From contig CALSRJ010000002.1 in NCBI GenBank assembly GCA_943788725.1, positions 124,001 to 188,000 of the forward strand: 64,000 nucleotides of DNA. Reading direction: 5' to 3'. The notes under the pieces are model-generated. The model was given only the letters and a program-made list of their open reading frames with translations. It made no database searches and was not told the DNA's origin. The position numbers were made by a program, and so were the translations under genes. This document shows, piece after piece, positions 52,785-63,184 of the stretch (its first letter is position 1; every line of letters begins with the position of its first letter). This DNA comes from an uncultured Flavobacteriales bacterium (lineage in GTDB: Bacteria; Bacteroidota; Bacteroidia; Flavobacteriales_G; Salibacteraceae).

Positions 52785-55700
52785 TTATCCGCTCAACGAG
52801 AACCGAAGACTGAATCCGGCATTCGTGTTTGACGTTGGAAAGGAGTTCGAAATGGCGGGGCGGTTTGCAACCCAATCATAGAACACCCTAAGGGTCAATG
52901 CTTGGGTGAGGATGTAGTCCCCAGTCAACTTCAAGGAATAAACGCGCTGCCCAGCAGTAGTCTGCGTTTCACCTTCAACGATTTTACGGATGATGGTCTT
53001 GGAATCTCGGATGCTGAAATCACCGCGCAAGGTGAGATCACTCTTGACGGTACTTCCCCTGATTTTAAAAGGCAATTTCAATTCCTTGAGCGTATACCCC
53101 GTTCCAATGATGTACTCGAGATTTCCAATCTCCGTCAACTGGTTGTTACTTGTGTTCAACGAAAGCGTTCTATCCTTTCTCACTTCCACCCTGGTAAGGA
53201 GGCTATTTTTCCAAGTCATGTCCACGTTAACCAAAGGAGAGAATGATTCGCTGATGGTCACCTGAGAGATGATATACTCCGGTTGGATGCGATTCTCATT
53301 CAGCGCAAAAGTGTCCCTCCTACCAAACGATTTCAAAAATCCACCGACCGTATAGGTAGATCGATAAGAGTGATTCACGCTTACGCTTCTAAAGTGCTTT
53401 TGGAAGAACTTGATCTTGTTTAGACCCGTGTAGTTGATCCTCCAATTGGGCAAAGGGATGCGAACTTTGATTGGGTTCAGGTTACTCTTACCCACCCCTT
53501 CTCCTGTATAGGTCGCATAGAACGAATGGATCAAAACGTCTTGTTGGGTAGCATCATACCCCAAGGAGTATCCTGCTGAATCCACACCGGAAATCCCCTG
53601 CCTATCTCCCATGCGATTGGAGATTGCCTTACGGCTGTTTAGAAATTCGTTATAAAGCGTTCGATTGGCTGAGTCAATACGCTGAAATGCAGTAGAGACG
53701 GAAAGAATGGACGCACTGTAATTTCCAGTAATCACGCGTGTACTATCGTCGCTGAACATATCCCTCATGTCATCAAAATTCCAATACTCCGTAGTGCTCT
53801 CCGAAGTAACCTCGTTCAAGGTAAGGTCAATCCTCAAGTCTTTTGCCGGTTGCACGCTTGACCGGAGCGACAGATTTTCAGTGGTCGTACGCATGTATGG
53901 ATTGTACAAGTTGGGATTCGGAATCAGCCAATCCTTGTCATTTCCAGCCCAATCCGCAAAGTGGGTTTGTCGATCACCAAAATTCTCCTGTTGTCCAAAC
54001 ACGAATCCCGTTCCTGGAGCCATACCCGCGCTTGGATCCATCCCCATGTACGTGGCTTCATGCTTGAACCCAGGCAGCGTGATGCCCCGATTCAAAGAAT
54101 AAGTGGCAGATACATTTTTCACACTCATCAGCAATTTCAGTGCATTGTCTAAGATCACGGGATTCTTGTCCTTCTTCTTATCGTCCTCGTCCGGACTGTC
54201 ATCGGTCACGGAGTTCTTATCATCCTGTTCTCTTGAAACCGATTTCTTGGGGGCCGATTTCTTCTTTGACTTGCTCTTCTTTCCTCGATTCACATCTCTC
54301 AAGTAGGGCACTTTGTTGTAGAGTGAGATCAAGTTCAACGTCGCGTTTGCCTGCAACTGCTGGCCGTTGGAAACCGCATGACCCAGAGTGTCGCCACGAT
54401 ACGCACGCGGATTATTCGAATCAATATTCGCCTGACGCACCTGCGGGTCGATCAAAGGACCGCGCGTCCAATCGTAGGTAGCCGAGTACCGGGTACTGAG
54501 ATTCGTCCAATCCAAAATAGGAATCTTGTTCAGCGGTACGGCCCAAGAAACACTCGCGTTGTGCGTATAATTGGTGAGTAGCCCCAGGTTTTTCAAACTT
54601 GACAAGATCGAATCGCGATGCAGCTCATAGCTTCCAGAGCCTTGGATTTCTCTTCCATCGGCATCGTAACGCACCCCTCCTCTACCCGGATCATTCGATC
54701 CGTCGGGACGCTGAACGCTTTCTCCTTCAAACTCTCGAACCAATGCACGGCCATTGGCATTGAAGTCAATCTTGATGGCTTTGGTTAGGTCATACGATAA
54801 GTTGTACGTACGATTCCAACTGAAGGCCTTATCCACGAACGGTTGCTGCGGTAGCGTGGACTCAGGATTGAGGTTACGCATCTTGCGTTCGGAGTAGCGC
54901 CGATCAAAATCATTGCGGAAGGCCACTTGCTTCGGCGCCAAGGTGAAATTAAAATCGCGCAACAGTCGAAGGTACTTGGACTTTCGAAGGAATTTCACCT
55001 TGCTCAGCGGCTCGATCGATTTAGGGCTGTTTGAATAGCTATAGGCCAGGCCTCCCCTATAATTGCGCGTGAAATTGTATTCCGTATTGTAGTCGCGAAA
55101 ATTGATTTCCGTAAAAGCATAGGTCGCAGACAAATTCGAAACATCATAGAAGCGCGCAGGACCCTCACCCGTCTTCTCTTTCCTCACATTCGTGAAGTTG
55201 AGACTCTTACGCGTGGTCACGGTTTGCGAAAGTAATTTTAGACTATCTCTAGCGTCGGGATCTCGATCATCCAGGTAAACTTCCATAGGTGTGTCAGGCT
55301 CGGCTGGGGCAAACTGAGGATTGCTCGCTGTTTGGGAGAAGCCGACGTACATCGGCACTTTCAATCCAACTTTTTCAGGAATGAACTTATCAAGTTGCAC
55401 CTGGGCAGAGGCGTCGAAAGAAGTAATCGTCTCTCGTTGTCGTTCACTGACCTTCGATTCAAGACTACCCCAACCCGGCGTCGTGACCTGTCCTGAAACA
55501 GCAACGTTCGCGAAATCGGCGAGGTTGGCCGAAATCCTAGCCATGGCCGCTTCTCCACCACTCTGATCGAAGTGCGTCAGGCGCAATTCATTGGCCCAGA
55601 CCTCAACGCATTTCGGAAGACCATCATCGTTCGGATTGTTGCGTTTTGCAGGATTACGGATTCCGATCATGACTACGCGGGCGTCGGCGAGGTTCGGATT

Positions 55701-58700
55701 ACCTACGACGTAAATCTTTCTCCCAGCTCCCGCATCCACCTCATAGCGCTGGTTCAGTTGCACGCTCCCCTCTACTCCTAGTTTATCATTCCGCTCGCGC
55801 TTGGCACCAAAGAGCTGCTCAAACTCAATTACGACATTGTTTTCCAGTGGCCAAACGGCTTGTTGATCGGTGATCGCATCATTGTCATATTTACCAGGGG
55901 CCGTAACCGTCAGTGGTGTCTCGTATTCGTAGTAATTATCTGTGAAATCAGTACCTACACGAATGAAAACGCGGATATCATCATCACCTACAGGCTGCAA
56001 TGGATCAGAAGATTCTGCGTGGAGGAACATCTGCATCTTCTTGAAAGAGCGCATGTCAAGCTGGACGTTTCTGAAGGCCGCTTGTGCCTTTCCATCTTCC
56101 AGTCCACACGCCTGCAGCGAAAGCGATTGCTCGTTCTGTCGTGCAAGGTTTGGCGAGCCTGCTTGAATCTCCCGTTGCAACTGGGGCGGAAGCACGTAGT
56201 TAACTGGTTCCTTTTCACCATTCTCCTCAATGTTTACCGCACCGACGTTGAACTGGACGTTTGGATCGTCGGCAAGCACTTCGCCCTCCTCGTCTAAATC
56301 ACCGGTAAACCTTCTCCATTCGCCACGTACCAATTCAAGTCGTGCAAAACGCAAAACGACCGGTTTTTCGAAGCCTTTGACAAACATTCGCATGAAGCGA
56401 ATGGAGCGGAAATCCTGTATGTTTCCGACGCGCTTTTCGAACTCGCGCACTGGAATTCTGAATTGGATCCAATCTACCGTTCGGTCTTCATCCAGTCCTT
56501 GTGGACGCCCTTCTTGAATCGCGTTGATGTAGTTGTTACCCACATTCGAAAGGGCTTCTTTAGAAATATCAATCTTGTATTGATAATAGCTTTCGACGTT
56601 GTCTAATGTATTGTCACGGTTGATGTCTTCCGCATCTGGCAAGGTAGAAGCTGAGGTCGGATATCCTTGATCATTCAGTTGCTGCGATTGCTCTGAGGTC
56701 GGACTGTTTCCTTCTTGTCCATTGTAATACTTGTACCGCTCTAAGATATTGGCACGCTCACGATCGTAATCGTCGTCACGGTAAAAATTGTAATTGTCAT
56801 GCGACGGGTCTGCGCGTATTCGATCCAGCGCGGCTGGATTACCACTTAGTCGGTTGGCAAGTGGTTGGATGTAGATGGAATCAAAGAACTGAGCCTCTTC
56901 CTCATCCCGCAATCCATCCAATCCAACGTCTTGAAACTCTCTTGTCTGCGGGTCATTGTCGAAGGCATTTACGATTTGCTGCCCCTTGGGTAATCTTCCC
57001 CAACGCGTAAAATTTTTATCGTCGGTCAAATTGGACGCTCCGCCCTCGGTAGTTGGGAATCCATTTTCAAAACTCTTGACCTCATCCTTCAGCACATCCT
57101 CAGAGATATTACCAATGTTGAAGTACAACGCTCCGTCCGTTTGATAATAGCCAGGAAATCCGGGTTGGTCTTCTTCGGCATACGGATTCATCATCCAGAA
57201 TTGGATGAACTCAATGTTGGCCGCGTCAAAATCCGTCTGGTCAATTCTTCGCTGGATACCAGCCCATCGTGTTTCTGGCGCATCGAGTCGCACGGTGTCG
57301 TTCTCCACCTTAACTCCAGCTGTTACACCTGGAACAGGGTCTACATCGTAGTTGTACGGCCCTGGCTCTTCTGGATAGAAAGAGAGGTCAAACATCGTAG
57401 TCATGAAGTTCTGAAGACCTTGGGCGTTATTGAATTCTCGGTTAGGGAACACCTCGGTTTCGAAGACCTGACGCATCAGGTGGTTCTTTTGGATGGTATC
57501 GTTTCCACGGATATGCGTTGGGGTAGTATTGTCATCCCTAAAGAAGAGTGGGTCGATGAGGTACCAAGCCAATCGCGCTCGGTTTTTATTGAAGGTCAAG
57601 TCATTGCGATAGGTCGTTGAAGCTCCTTCAGGAAAGAGATCAGGTTGACCTTGGGGTGTACTGGCGATGGACCACATGCTAAAAGTCCGCAGGTCGATCG
57701 TACTCTGACTACCTTCAAAATCATCGATGTACGAATTACCCTCGTTGCCAATGGCACGGGAGTGACCAGGAAAGAGCTTGGCCGCCTCACCGGAGATATT
57801 GATGGTCGATTTCTCCTTGGTGTCGATCAGCGGAATCTTGTCTACCAGCGAGGTGATGAACTGCGATTCCATCGTGTAGTTTCCATCGATGCCGACGACC
57901 GTGTTGCTGATCGGTTCGTCTCCAAAATTCACCTTTTGGGTAAGGGGGCGTTCGGAAAGGTTCATGAACGTACCTCCTAAGTTCAGGTCATCCGAAAACT
58001 TATAATCGAAGCGAGAGGCAAACAAGGCTTTCCGGTTGATCCCAAATGCCGAATTACTTTCTAGAGAAACGTTGATTGGGGTTCCTGATTCCAAGATGCC
58101 TTGGTTGATGATTTTCACCCATCCGAGGGTATAATCAACCGTGTAATCCTGATCTTCTACCAGCGTCTGTCCCCCGGCGGTCACCTTGACCGAACCGGGC
58201 GGAATATTGAAGGCATTCAATGCTATTTCGGAGCTGTTTGCGCTTTGGTATTTTCCTTTGATCGAGAAGCGGTTTACCGCCGGGAAGTTGTATTGGGCGT
58301 TCGCCTGGGTGTTGGAATAGAGGGAATCAAAGGCATAGCGCTGGGCCAAGTCTTCATCGCCGGTTACATCTATAATTTTGTTGTGCAAATGGCTTCCAAA
58401 CGGTTCCAGAACCGGGAAGAAAATACGTCCATTTGAAGGGTTGACAGTGATTTGAGGGTTAGCTAAAAAGTCGAACACCCCATCGGGCACCTGCGCTCTG
58501 TTGTTGTTGATTCGGTCGAGCGCAACCACTTGAAGCAAGGGTGTGTCATTGAAACCGGGTCGGTCGATTGGAATGTAGTTGATGTCGATTCCTTTGGCGC
58601 GATCGAGGTACCAAACCCCGAGTTCGAATCCAGCCTGACTGAGCTGATATGCTCCGATGGAATACACGTTTTTCATCATCAAATCCCACATAGGGAAACG

Positions 58701-60194
58701 CGTATTGAGCTCTGTACTTTTCAACATCTTGAGGAGCAGCGATTGATCGCCGTTGTTCTCATTGGAGAATTCACCCACTTTGTAGGTCACCCCGTTGTAG
58801 GTAAATTCAAATGCAACGGCCAAGACTTGGTTTGGCTGAAGCTCCTGTACCAAGGAAATATAGCCAAGCTGTGGGTTCAGGTTAAAGTCTCTTCCTTGCT
58901 GCAGCTTTCTAGCGAGTTCGACCTTCTGATAATCAAAGCGGCTTTCGAGGCCATAAACCGTCTCCAGTTGCTGAGAAGATCGAGTAAACCCGCGCACTTC
59001 AGGATCGCGGTAGATCTTCTTATAGAGCAAGTTAGCCCCGTTGGCCGCCGGCTGGGATTGTTTCTCCGTGGGGTTAGCCCCAGAGAAAAGCTCGTTATAG
59101 GCACGCCGAGATTCACCGAGATCCTGGAATGCGATGATGTTTCTGTTTTGATCTGTGCTGAAGTTGGTGTTGGTAATCCACACTTCCACACGGGTGACGT
59201 TCACACTCGAGTTGATGATAGGTGGCGTTGCCAATGCCTTCTCATAAACGTCGCGGAAGAAGTGAGAGAGGAAGTAGTGCTTGTACACTTCGTATTCATC
59301 GGCGCCGACTTCAAATTCAACTTCTTGGGCACCACCTTCTGTGCGCACCTCTCTGCGCTCACTTTTTTGTTGTGAGTACACGGATGTGACAGTCAAGCGG
59401 CCAAACTTCAATTCCGTCTTTGCACCGAACAGCGACTGACTGCCTGAAATAAGTGAACTCTGAAGCGGAAGCGAAACATTACCCAACTCGATTTTTTGGA
59501 TGATTTCATCTTCATCACCTGTATATTCAAGCTTCATCTGATTCTCAAAATCAAAGGTCGCTTGGGTGTTATAATTCGTTTGAATCTTGAGCTTATCGCC
59601 AATATTTCCGATGACATTCAGCTGAATGTTCTGTCGAAAATCAAAGACCGTAATCCTACGTTGGTTGACTGGAATGGCCGGATTATCAGTTTTTGAACTG
59701 TTTACGCCAAAAATGAGCTCAGCCGATCCATTGGGTCGAATCTCAATGGTATTGCCTCCGAAAATTCGATCAAAGCCTTCGCTTTCTACATTGATAGTCG
59801 GACGGAAGCTTGAGGAGCTGTTCGCGTCTTCGTCGTCCAATTCTTCCGCATTGTTTCTTATTTCCTTCCAATAATCCTTCATGGCCTTGTTGGACTCGTA
59901 CTCTTGGTACTCATCGAAGGACAAATAAGAAGGCGGACGGTAGTTAAGGCTACCTAGCTTTTGCTGGTAGTTGTACTGCTGCGTTTCAGGATCGTAATCA
60001 AACTCCGTTTCAACGGAACTCGGTGGCTGACCGTACAACAGGCGATCGTCATCCTCGAGTGGATCGTAGGTGTCCTGAAAAGGAAACAAAAGGTCATTGG
60101 ACGTCGTGTCATCCTCTTGCGCAAGAACGACCAAAGGCATCAGTAACGATGCCCAAAACATAATGAGGATCCTATTTCTACGGCGGTGCTTCAA
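52785..60194 (-). CDS. sprA: Cell-surface translocon protein SprA of type IX secretion
   Basis: A giant 2469-residue outer membrane protein. SprA (Sov in Porphyromonas) forms the large barrel translocon of the type IX system, needed for secretion and gliding. The N-terminal signal peptide is MKHRRRNRILIMFWASLLMP followed by LVVLAQ; family signatures include LGSLNYRPPSYLSFDEYQ, TVNPSNGRIFFPVLEPFG, the IDDFEGSQSTIDLRTF segment and a long barrel ending GFSLRFSLSG. The start is TTG at 60194: it gives a basic n-region, while the next ATG (60161) would leave no positive charge before the hydrophobic core. It follows ruvA by 15 bases, in an operon with the malic enzyme gene. Order and neighbours match other Flavobacteriales. 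Confidence 0.96.
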   Translation of the reverse strand: MKHRRRNRILIMFWASLLMPLVVLAQEDDTTSNDLLFPFQDTYDPLEDDDRLLYGQPPSSVETEFDYDPETQQYNYQQKLGSLNYRPPSYLSFDEYQEYESNKAMKDYWKEIRNNAEELDDEDANSSSSFRPTINVESEGFDRIFGGNTIEIRPNGSAELIFGVNSSKTDNPAIPVNQRRITVFDFRQNIQLNVIGNIGDKLKIQTNYNTQATFDFENQMKLEYTGDEDEIIQKIELGNVSLPLQSSLISGSQSLFGAKTELKFGRLTVTSVYSQQKSERREVRTEGGAQEVEFEVGADEYEVYKHYFLSHFFRDVYEKALATPPIINSSVNVTRVEVWITNTNFSTDQNRNIIAFQDLGESRRAYNELFSGANPTEKQSQPAANGANLLYKKIYRDPEVRGFTRSSQQLETVYGLESRFDYQKVELARKLQQGRDFNLNPQLGYISLVQELQPNQVLAVAFEFTYNGVTYKVGEFSNENNGDQSLLLKMLKSTELNTRFPMWDLMMKNVYSIGAYQLSQAGFELGVWYLDRAKGIDINYIPIDRPGFNDTPLLQVVALDRINNNRAQVPDGVFDFLANPQITVNPSNGRIFFPVLEPFGSHLHNKIIDVTGDEDLAQRYAFDSLYSNTQANAQYNFPAVNRFSIKGKYQSANSSEIALNAFNIPPGSVKVTAGGQTLVEDQDYTVDYTLGWVKIINQGILESGTPINVSLESNSAFGINRKALFASRFDYKFSDDLNLGGTFMNLSERPLTQKVNFGDEPISNTVVGIDGNYTMESQFITSLVDKIPLIDTKEKSTINISGEAAKLFPGHSRAIGNEGNSYIDDFEGSQSTIDLRTFSMWSIASTPQGQPDLFPEGASTTYRNDLTFNKNRARLAWYLIDPLFFRDDNTTPTHIRGNDTIQKNHLMRQVFETEVFPNREFNNAQGLQNFMTTMFDLSFYPEEPGPYNYDVDPVPGVTAGVKVENDTVRLDAPETRWAGIQRRIDQTDFDAANIEFIQFWMMNPYAEEDQPGFPGYYQTDGALYFNIGNISEDVLKDEVKSFENGFPTTEGGASNLTDDKNFTRWGRLPKGQQIVNAFDNDPQTREFQDVGLDGLRDEEEAQFFDSIYIQPLANRLSGNPAALDRIRADPSHDNYNFYRDDDYDRERANILERYKYYNGQEGNSPTSEQSQQLNDQGYPTSASTLPDAEDINRDNTLDNVESYYQYKIDISKEALSNVGNNYINAIQEGRPQGLDEDRTVDWIQFRIPVREFEKRVGNIQDFRSIRFMRMFVKGFEKPVVLRFARLELVRGEWRRFTGDLDEEGEVLADDPNVQFNVGAVNIEENGEKEPVNYVLPPQLQREIQAGSPNLARQNEQSLSLQACGLEDGKAQAAFRNVQLDMRSFKKMQMFLHAESSDPLQPVGDDDIRVFIRVGTDFTDNYYEYETPLTVTAPGKYDNDAITDQQAVWPLENNVVIEFEQLFGAKRERNDKLGVEGSVQLNQRYEVDAGAGRKIYVVGNPNLADARVVMIGIRNPAKRNNPNDDGLPKCVEVWANELRLTHFDQSGGEAAMARISANLADFANVAVSGQVTTPGWGSLESKVSERQRETITSFDASAQVQLDKFIPEKVGLKVPMYVGFSQTASNPQFAPAEPDTPMEVYLDDRDPDARDSLKLLSQTVTTRKSLNFTNVRKEKTGEGPARFYDVSNLSATYAFTEINFRDYNTEYNFTRNYRGGLAYSYSNSPKSIEPLSKVKFLRKSKYLRLLRDFNFTLAPKQVAFRNDFDRRYSERKMRNLNPESTLPQQPFVDKAFSWNRTYNLSYDLTKAIKIDFNANGRALVREFEGESVQRPDGSNDPGRGGVRYDADGREIQGSGSYELHRDSILSSLKNLGLLTNYTHNASVSWAVPLNKIPILDWTNLSTRYSATYDWTRGPLIDPQVRQANIDSNNPRAYRGDTLGHAVSNGQQLQANATLNLISLYNKVPYLRDVNRGKKSKSKKKSAPKKSVSREQDDKNSVTDDSPDEDDKKKDKNPVILDNALKLLMSVKNVSATYSLNRGITLPGFKHEATYMGMDPSAGMAPGTGFVFGQQENFGDRQTHFADWAGNDKDWLIPNPNLYNPYMRTTTENLSLRSSVQPAKDLRIDLTLNEVTSESTTEYWNFDDMRDMFSDDSTRVITGNYSASILSVSTAFQRIDSANRTLYNEFLNSRKAISNRMGDRQGISGVDSAGYSLGYDATQQDVLIHSFYATYTGEGVGKSNLNPIKVRIPLPNWRINYTGLNKIKFFQKHFRSVSVNHSYRSTYTVGGFLKSFGRRDTFALNENRIQPEYIISQVTISESFSPLVNVDMTWKNSLLTRVEVRKDRTLSLNTSNNQLTEIGNLEYIIGTGYTLKELKLPFKIRGSTVKSDLTLRGDFSIRDSKTIIRKIVEGETQTTAGQRVYSLKLTGDYILTQALTLRVFYDWVANRPAISNSFPTSNTNAGFSLRFSLSG

Positions 60195-60209
60195 AAAACT
60201 TCTTTCAGG

Positions 60210-60812
60210 TCAGAGCTGCTTCAATGCTTGCTTGATCAATGATTCGACCGATTCAGGAGCCGGTTCCTGTTTAAGTAGGTTGTTGATCACCTTTACTGAG
60301 GATCCCCGGTCGAACCCTAAGGCGGTGAGTGCGGATAACGCCTCCTGTCTCAAACTATTGCCTGATCCAACGCTTTCCTGAACGCCCTCAATATCCGCCG
60401 CGATCTTTCCTTTCAATTCTGCCACAATTTTCTGCGCCACCTTGGGCCCAATCCCCTTCACCGCGGTTAACGTTTTAACGTCTTCTGAAATTACGATCGA
60501 TTGTAATTCCTCAGGTTTAAAGGAAGAAAGAATCATAAGCGCAATAGACGAACTGATCCCGGATATTGCGATCAACAATCGGAACATTTCGCGCTCCAAA
60601 GAAGTCGAAAACCCAAAGAGTTGGTGCCTGCTTTCACCGGAGCGAATATCGACGCTCACCGCGTAATGCACAAGTACCTTTCCTTCAAACAATTTCGCGA
60701 AGTCGGTATAGGAATTCAAGCTGATGTTGATTAGGTAACCTACACCACCCGACTCCACCACCAGATGCGTCGGTGATTTTTCCGTGAACTCTCCAGCGAC
60801 GTAAGCGATCAT
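60210..60812 (-). CDS. ruvA: Holliday junction branch migration protein RuvA
   Basis: A 200-residue DNA-binding protein that, as a tetramer, loads the RuvB motor on Holliday junctions. The N-terminal OB-fold begins [23 protein letters not shown], the central helix-hairpin-helix motifs have LLIAISGISSSIALMIL and VKGIGPKVAQKIVAELKGK, and the C-terminal domain that binds RuvB ends SVESLIKQALKQL. Length is normal. Its ATG overlaps the malic enzyme stop by four bases, and sprA follows after 15 bases. The ruvB and ruvC genes are not in the window. Confidence 0.97.
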   Translation of the reverse strand: MIAYVAGEFTEKSPTHLVVESGGVGYLINISLNSYTDFAKLFEGKVLVHYAVSVDIRSGESRHQLFGFSTSLEREMFRLLIAISGISSSIALMILSSFKPEELQSIVISEDVKTLTAVKGIGPKVAQKIVAELKGKIAADIEGVQESVGSGNSLRQEALSALTALGFDRGSSVKVINNLLKQEPAPESVESLIKQALKQL

Positions 60813-63088
60813 TTTCCTTGCTTTTGACGTGTCTGTGCGTCCACTACGGAGATGGTAATCATGTTGACGATCTCTCTAACGGAGCTGCCCAATTGCAGGA
60901 TGTGCACGGGTTTTTTCATGCCGAGCAAGATGGGTCCAATCGCATCCCTTCCGCCCATCTCCTGCAAGAGCTTGTAAGCAATGTTACCAGCAGAGAGGTT
61001 AGGGAAAATGAGCACGTTCGCACGTTTGCCTGCCAATTTTGAAAACGGGAATATGTCATCCACCATCTTGGTGTTGATCGCGAAGTTGGCTTGGATTTCT
61101 CCATCAACTACCATATCTGGATACTTGTCGTGCAAAATCTTAACGGCATTCCGCACCTTGACGGCTTCGTCACCGTCGGTACTTCCAAAATTGGAATAGC
61201 TAAGCAATGCGATACGGGGTTTCAAGCGGAACCGCTCGACGGCCTCATGCACAAGAACGGTGATATCCGCCAACTCTTCAGCCGATGGGCTGTAATTAAT
61301 GGTGGTATCTGCTAAGAAAAGTGGACCCTGCTTGGTAATGATCACAAACATTCCTGCGATCTTACTCACTTTAGGATCCGTACCAATCACCTGCAGCGCA
61401 GGCTTAATGGTTGCGGGATAATTCCGAGTAAGTCCTGAAATCATGGCATCCGCATCCCCTGCTTCCACCATTGCGGCTCCGAAGTAGTTGCGCTCGTGCA
61501 TGATCTTGCGCGCTTCACTTAGCGTAAAACCACGACGCTTACGGTTGTTGTACAACTGTGTAGCATAACGGTTCCGGCGTGTATTCTCCACCGACTCTCG
61601 AGGATCCAATATCTGGATATCAGAAAGGTCCAAGCCATGCTCTTCGATCAGTGCATTGATTCGTTCTTTGTTTCCGAGAAGAATAGGAATGACAACACCA
61701 TCTTCCCGAGCTATTTGCGCTGCTTTTAAAATCTTGTAGTGGTCTGCCTCTGCAAACACAACGCGTTTTGGTGATCTTCTCGCTTTTTGTGTAATGCTTT
61801 GGATCAATTTATTATCCAACCCGAGGCGCTGATCCAGCGTTTCACGATAAGCATCCCAATCTTCGATCGGATGCTGAGCTACTCCACTGTCCATAGCGGC
61901 TTTAGCCACAGCAGGTGCCACGGTCGTGATCAGTCTATAATCCAAGGGCTTCGGAATGATGTATTCTGTTCCAAAGGCAATATTGGTCTCACCATAGGCG
62001 ATTGTCACTTCGATTGGCACTGGTTCCTTGGCCAAATCAGCGAGTGCCTTAACCGCCGCAAGCTTCATCTCTTCGTTGATGGTAGAAGCGCGGACGTCTA
62101 ATGCACCCCTAAAGATGAATGGAAACCCAAGCACGTTGTTCACTTGGTTTGGAAAGTCGCTTCTACCTGTGGCCATGATGATATCCTTACGAGCTGCAAT
62201 GGCAACGTCATAAGCGATTTCTGGATCCGGATTGGCACAAGCGAATACGATCGGATTCTTGGCCATCTTTTTGAGCATCTCCTTGGTAACGATACCCCCT
62301 ACAGAAAGACCCAAAAACACATCTGCACCATCCATGGCGTCGGCCAGGGTTTTCTTTTTGGTCTTGGCTATGAATTTGGATTTAATGTCGTCCAGGTCGT
62401 CTCGACTATCTGAAATGACCCCCTTACTATCTACCATGAGAATGTGCTCTGGCTTCACACCTAGGGACTTGTAGAGGTTCACACAAGACACCGCAGCAGC
62501 TCCTGCACCGCTTACGACCACCTTTACCTTTTCAATTTTCTTTCCCGCAATCTCCAGTGCATTCAGCAAGGCCGCACTCGATATAATCGCAGTGCCATGC
62601 TGATCGTCATGCATGATTGGGATATTGAGCTCCTCTTTAAGGCGGCGTTCTATTTCAAACGCCTCTGGAGATTTGATGTCTTCCAGGTTGATTCCCCCGA
62701 AGGTAGGAGCAATCGCTTTTACGGTATTCACGAATAGATCTACGTCCGTAGCATCGACTTCAATATCGAAAACATCAATATCTGCGAAGATCTTAAACAA
62801 CAAGCCCTTGCCCTCCATCACCGGCTTGGAAGCCTCTGGCCCGATGTTACCTAATCCCAAAACCGCCGTACCATTCGAGATTACGGCCACTAAGTTCCCT
62901 TTCGCAGTGTACTTGTAGACATCCTCTTTCCTTTCCGCTATAGCGAGACACGGCTCCGCTACCCCTGGAGAATACGCCAAGCTTAGGTCTCTTTGAGATG
63001 AATAAGGTTTGGATGGCACAACCTCTATTTTGCCTGGTCTTCCTAACGCATGGTAGTCCAATGCATCCTGCTTCTTTCGCTTCTTCAT
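60809..63088 (-). CDS. maeB: NADP-dependent malic enzyme with phosphotransacetylase-like domain
   Basis: A 759-residue enzyme that converts malate to pyruvate and CO2. The N-terminal malic enzyme domain (about 1-420) has [12 protein letters not shown], the [14 protein letters not shown] segment, HDDQHGTAI with metal ligands and [11 protein letters not shown] for NADP. The C-terminal phosphotransacetylase-like domain (about 430-755) has [16 protein letters not shown] and lacks acetyltransferase function in characterised MaeB proteins, where it is regulatory. The ATG at 63088 gives [19 protein letters not shown]; the longer start at 63139 is not conserved. It is the first gene of the maeB-ruvA-sprA operon. 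Confidence 0.95.
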   Translation of the reverse strand: MKKRKKQDALDYHALGRPGKIEVVPSKPYSSQRDLSLAYSPGVAEPCLAIAERKEDVYKYTAKGNLVAVISNGTAVLGLGNIGPEASKPVMEGKGLLFKIFADIDVFDIEVDATDVDLFVNTVKAIAPTFGGINLEDIKSPEAFEIERRLKEELNIPIMHDDQHGTAIISSAALLNALEIAGKKIEKVKVVVSGAGAAAVSCVNLYKSLGVKPEHILMVDSKGVISDSRDDLDDIKSKFIAKTKKKTLADAMDGADVFLGLSVGGIVTKEMLKKMAKNPIVFACANPDPEIAYDVAIAARKDIIMATGRSDFPNQVNNVLGFPFIFRGALDVRASTINEEMKLAAVKALADLAKEPVPIEVTIAYGETNIAFGTEYIIPKPLDYRLITTVAPAVAKAAMDSGVAQHPIEDWDAYRETLDQRLGLDNKLIQSITQKARRSPKRVVFAEADHYKILKAAQIAREDGVVIPILLGNKERINALIEEHGLDLSDIQILDPRESVENTRRNRYATQLYNNRKRRGFTLSEARKIMHERNYFGAAMVEAGDADAMISGLTRNYPATIKPALQVIGTDPKVSKIAGMFVIITKQGPLFLADTTINYSPSAEELADITVLVHEAVERFRLKPRIALLSYSNFGSTDGDEAVKVRNAVKILHDKYPDMVVDGEIQANFAINTKMVDDIFPFSKLAGKRANVLIFPNLSAGNIAYKLLQEMGGRDAIGPILLGMKKPVHILQLGSSVREIVNMITISVVDAQTRQKQGK

Positions 63089-63109
63089 AAGGTTGTTTTC
63101 AGAAAGGCG

Positions 63110-63117
63110 TAAAAGTA
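63110..63117 (-). promoter_or_regulatory. Possible -7 box of the maeB-ruvA-sprA operon
   Basis: The minus strand reads TACTTTTA, one base from TAnnTTTG, 21 bases before the maeB ATG. The spacing to a TTG further upstream is 24 bases, slightly long. Confidence 0.3.
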
Positions 63118-63158
63118 GAAATATTGACCGTGCCTGCATGCCAATGACGCGCCTTTTA

Positions 63159-63166
63159 TAGCTTTG
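63159..63166 (+). promoter_or_regulatory. -7 promoter box of the sirtuin gene
   Basis: TAGCTTTG is an exact TAnnTTTG match, 18 bases before the ATG at 63185. It rules against the in-frame codon at 63164, which lies inside the box. Confidence 0.5.
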
Positions 63167-63184
63167 AGGTTATTCCCCTTTCCC

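Noticed and set aside
58530-59375. A 281-residue open frame on the plus strand across sprA
   Set aside because: Opposite the well-conserved SprA sequence and with no domain, start or promoter that supports it.
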